Shown here piece after piece: positions 61,455-64,000 of a DNA stretch of 64,000 bases; the first letter of the stretch is position 1; every line of letters begins with the position of its first letter. The position numbers were made by a program, and so were the translations under genes. This stretch comes from Terasakiispira papahanaumokuakeensis. GTDB lineage: Bacteria; Pseudomonadota; Gammaproteobacteria; Pseudomonadales; Halomonadaceae. The notes beneath the pieces were generated by a model, which did no database searches, was not told where the DNA came from, and saw only the letters and a program-made list of their open reading frames with translations. The stretch covers positions 1,894,584 to 1,958,583 of the forward strand of contig NZ_MDTQ01000001.1 in the NCBI RefSeq assembly GCF_001709345.1. Direction: 5' to 3'.

Positions 61455-62513
61455 ATGACTCGCAGCAAGACTCCCCTGACCTATAAGGATGCTGGTGTTG
61501 ATATCGATGCTGGTAACGCGCTGGTTGAGCGCATCAAGGGTGTGGCCCGCCGAACATCCCGCCCCGAAGTCATGGGTGGACTCGGTGGCTTTGGCGCGCT
61601 TTGCGAACTGCCACAGGGCTATCGACAGCCTGTATTGGTATCGGGCACAGATGGCGTCGGCACCAAGTTACGCTTGGCAATGGATCTGAAACGACATGAC
61701 AGCATCGGCATTGATCTGGTCGCTATGTGTGTAAACGACTTGGTCGTCGCGGGTGCAGAACCTTTGTTTTTCCTCGACTACTACGCTACCGGTAAGCTCA
61801 ATGTCGACGTCGCCGCTGATGTCGTCACCGGTATTGGCGAAGGATGTGCTCAAGCGGGCTGCGCTCTGGTCGGCGGGGAGACCGCCGAGATGCCAGGCAT
61901 GTACGAAGGTGAAGACTACGACTTAGCAGGCTTCTGTGTTGGAGTCGTTGAAAAGTCTGAAATCCTTGACGGCCATAAAGTCGAGCAAGGGGATGTCATT
62001 CTCGGCCTTGGTGCTTCAGGCCCTCACTCAAACGGATACTCACTGATCCGCAAATTGATTGAAGTCAGCGACGCCGATCTGAATATGGCACTGGATGATG
62101 GCAAAACACTAGGCGATGCCTTGATGGCTCCGACTCGGATCTATGTCAAATCCCTGTTGAAACTGATTCGGGAAAGCGACATTGATGTCAAAGCGTTATC
62201 CCATATTACGGGGGGTGGGCTTTACGAAAACATTCCGCGTGTACTCCCCCAGAACACCTGCGCCAATCTTGACCTGACAGACTACCAGCAACCAGCCGTT
62301 TTCAATTGGCTGCAAGAGGCCGGCAATGTGCCAGCACGCGAAATGTACCGCACATTTAACTGCGGTATTGGCATGATTCTGGTGGTCTCTGAAGCACAGG
62401 CTGCTGAAGCCAGCACATTACTGGCAGCCGAAGGGGAAACAGTCTACAACCTAGGTCACATCACTGCCCAAACCGGTGATGAGCAAGTCCAGATCAAAGG
62501 GGTTGATGCATGA
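61455..62513 (+). CDS. purM: Phosphoribosylaminoimidazole synthetase (AIR synthetase)
   Basis: A 352-residue enzyme of de novo purine synthesis, cyclising FGAM to AIR with ATP. Motifs are [75 protein letters not shown] and [18 protein letters not shown]. It overlaps purN by four bases, the common purMN arrangement. AGGA precedes ATG. Confidence 0.97.
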   Translation: MTRSKTPLTYKDAGVDIDAGNALVERIKGVARRTSRPEVMGGLGGFGALCELPQGYRQPVLVSGTDGVGTKLRLAMDLKRHDSIGIDLVAMCVNDLVVAGAEPLFFLDYYATGKLNVDVAADVVTGIGEGCAQAGCALVGGETAEMPGMYEGEDYDLAGFCVGVVEKSEILDGHKVEQGDVILGLGASGPHSNGYSLIRKLIEVSDADLNMALDDGKTLGDALMAPTRIYVKSLLKLIRESDIDVKALSHITGGGLYENIPRVLPQNTCANLDLTDYQQPAVFNWLQEAGNVPAREMYRTFNCGIGMILVVSEAQAAEASTLLAAEGETVYNLGHITAQTGDEQVQIKGVDA

Positions 62514-63169
62514 GCACCGGCAACATTGTGGTGCTGGTATCAGGCAATGGCAGCAACCTTCAAGCATTGATTGATGCAGCAACAACAGGCGAAGGCCTTG
62601 GTAACGGCCGCATTGCGGCCGTCATCAGCAGCCAGGCCGATGCCTTTGCGCTTGAGCGCGCGCGCCAAGCCGACATCACCACCCAAGTCGTTGAACATAA
62701 ACAGCACACAGATCGTCGACAATACGACCAGGCACTGAAGCATGCGATAGATGAATACCAGCCAGACCTGATTGTACTGGCGGGCTTCATGCGTATTTTA
62801 ACGCCTGAATTTGTGATGCATTACATGGGCCGGTTACTGAACATTCATCCATCACTGCTGCCGAAATATCCTGGGCTCAACACCCATCAGCAAGTATTAG
62901 ATGCTGGCGACGACACCCATGGCTGCTCGGTACATTTCGTCACCGAAACACTGGATGGCGGCCCAGTGATCGCTCAAGCCAGTCTGCCAGTTGAACACGA
63001 CGACGACCCAGAACAACTCAAGCAGCGCGTTCACACACTTGAACATCTGCTCTATCCGATCGTCGTACGCTGGTTCATGCTGGGACGGCTTCAAATGGAA
63101 GGCAACCAAGCCTTATTTGACGGCATTGAGCTCCCCCCCAGCGGCGTCATGCTGCCTGATAGTCACTAA
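62510..63169 (+). CDS. purN: Phosphoribosylglycinamide formyltransferase
   Basis: A 219-residue enzyme transferring formyl from 10-formyl-THF to GAR, a step before PurM in the same pathway. The phosphate loop is GNGSNLQAL, the catalytic region is [12 protein letters not shown]...[13 protein letters not shown] with the key His, and [18 protein letters not shown] contains the catalytic Asp. It starts inside the last codons of purM (ATGA). The length is typical. Confidence 0.97.
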   Translation: MSTGNIVVLVSGNGSNLQALIDAATTGEGLGNGRIAAVISSQADAFALERARQADITTQVVEHKQHTDRRQYDQALKHAIDEYQPDLIVLAGFMRILTPEFVMHYMGRLLNIHPSLLPKYPGLNTHQQVLDAGDDTHGCSVHFVTETLDGGPVIAQASLPVEHDDDPEQLKQRVHTLEHLLYPIVVRWFMLGRLQMEGNQALFDGIELPPSGVMLPDSH

Positions 63170-63245
63170 CCGTGAGGCTTCAGTCACCCGCTCACAAACT
63201 CTAAAACATGCGCTCTGGAAACATGCCCCTGTAAACTCTGGCAAA

Positions 63246-63284
63246 ATTCCTAGGTACAATTCCTAGGTACAATTCCTCGGCACG
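63246..63284 (+). repeat. 13-bp tandem repeat, three copies
   Basis: ATTCCTAGGTACA occurs twice, followed by the variant ATTCCTCGGCACG, between purN and thrS. Confidence 0.9.
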
Positions 63285-63303
63285 ATAGTCAGTCGCCAAG
63301 GCA

Positions 63304-63438
63304 TTATCCAGAGCGCCATTTCAATGCAGCCTCCAGCTCACTGACCTCTTGACGACCACCACGCATTTCGCCGTGAAACCATACTGGACAGCTCACCACG
63401 CAAGTGACAAGATACTTGCCCTCAACGACCCACTGCAT
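63304..63438 (-). CDS. Possible small protein or gene relic between purN and thrS
   Basis: A 44-codon minus-strand frame from ATG 63438 reads MQWVVEGKYLVTCVVSC..., then VWFHGEMRGGRQEVSELEAALKW. The frame stays open upstream to about 63500 (..[14 protein letters not shown]). It has protein-like composition with alternating hydrophobic and polar residues, but only AAGG one base before ATG and no family I recognise. It may be a real small gene with a start further upstream, or the tail of a decayed gene. Confidence 0.3.
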   Translation of the reverse strand: MQWVVEGKYLVTCVVSCPVWFHGEMRGGRQEVSELEAALKWRSG

Positions 63439-63558
63439 GCCTTGATGCTTGCCATGTAGCGTGTTGCCATTGTCAGGCAGCCCGCATGGAGGGCCTTGGT
63501 ATGCGCTTCACTCACATGCGCCCCTTGGTATGGTGCGCCACTGAGACTAGGACCTATC

Positions 63559-64000
63559 ATGCCTATTATTACTCTTCCAGACGGCAGTCAACGCAGTTTT
63601 GATGCCCCCGTAACCATCATGCAGGTGGCCGAATCAATCGGTGCAGGCTTGGCTAAAGCCACCCTCGCGGGCAAAATCGAAGGAAAACTGCTTGATGCCA
63701 GCCACACCATCACCGAAGATGCGAGCTTAACACTGATCACCGGACGTGATGATGAAGGTCTGGAAGTCCTCCGCCATTCTTGCGCCCACTTACTGGCAAT
63801 GGCAGTCAAAGAGCTCTACCCGAGCGCACAGGTCACTATCGGGCCAGTGATCGACAATGGCTTCTATTACGACTTTGATTTTGAGCGTGGTTTCACGCCG
63901 GAAGATCTTCAAGCCATTGAAAAACGCATGAAAGAACTGGCCAAAAAAGACTTGCCAGTCAAGCGTTTCCTCATGAGCCGGGAAGAAGCCATCCCATTTT
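63559..64000 (+). CDS. thrS: Threonyl-tRNA synthetase, N-terminal part (cut by window end)
   Basis: The first 147 codons of ThrS. The TGS domain (residues ~1-61, [25 protein letters not shown]) is followed by the start of the editing domain with [35 protein letters not shown], including the HxxxH-type zinc/editing motif. The frame runs off the right edge. It charges tRNA-Thr; in E. coli thrS regulates its own translation through its leader, which cannot be judged here. Confidence 0.96.
   Translation, partial: MPIITLPDGSQRSFDAPVTIMQVAESIGAGLAKATLAGKIEGKLLDASHTITEDASLTLITGRDDEGLEVLRHSCAHLLAMAVKELYPSAQVTIGPVIDNGFYYDFDFERGFTPEDLQAIEKRMKELAKKDLPVKRFLMSREEAIPF

Larger units (their letters stand above)
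63170..63558. other. purN-thrS spacer
   Basis: 389 bp holding the 13-bp tandem repeat (63246-63284) and a minus-strand open frame (63304-63504). It must contain the thrS leader. No clear operator or terminator hairpin was identified. Confidence 0.5.

Overview
The window looks like the chromosome of a gammaproteobacterium, probably a marine or halophilic Oceanospirillales (halomonad-like) species. The evidence is the hda / DUF2066 / purM-purN neighbourhood known from pseudomonads and halomonads, the mix of TRAP, TTT, GntP and ABC uptake systems, a BdlA-type chemoreceptor pair, and base composition near half G+C. The genus cannot be fixed from sequence alone. No prophage, complete insertion sequence or CRISPR array is visible.

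Left half (1-31 kb): a run of small catabolic modules, each with its own regulator. After a frameshifted phytase-like gene and a DadA-type dehydrogenase come two tandem BdlA-like PAS-PAS chemoreceptors. Next is an L-rhamnonate module (LysR, RhmD, GntP-family permease, RhmA aldolase) that keeps only the last ~50 codons of a lactaldehyde dehydrogenase. A DUF3100 permease with an M20 amidohydrolase, a beta-hydroxyacid dehydrogenase and an aldehyde dehydrogenase forms an uncharacterised catabolic unit. It is followed by an AT-rich insert carrying the wreck of a class II microcin locus: a CvaA/HlyD adaptor with its middle deleted, a small hydrophobic peptide, and a double-glycine leader ending in a stop. 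The insert lies between a broken copy and an intact copy of one LysR gene. A TRAP / glucarate dehydratase operon with an unannotated 40-residue membrane protein, a formate/nitrite channel, an EamA exporter with a divergent AraC regulator, and a quinone-reductase-like gene with MerR complete this part.

Middle (31-51 kb): a TctCBA tripartite carrier, a LysR gene, and a thiol-dioxygenase / four-rhodanese / cystathionine-lyase operon that together look like an organosulfur uptake and degradation system. Then come a membrane protein, a transmembrane chemoreceptor, a PotABCD-type ABC operon, and modABC with a ModE box and a single-domain ModE.

Right part (51-64 kb): mostly household genes. These are a DUF481 outer-membrane protein, two identical tRNA-Ala(GGC) genes with a consensus promoter and a terminator, acylphosphatase, YihY, ArsC/YfgD, WrbA, DUF2069, a YbdK-type ligase, a PAS protein with a degenerate GGDEF domain, hda, DUF2066, purMN and the start of thrS.

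A window-wide oddity is that about a dozen intergenic spacers contain their own short tandem duplication (13-18 bp units). The repeated word differs from spacer to spacer.
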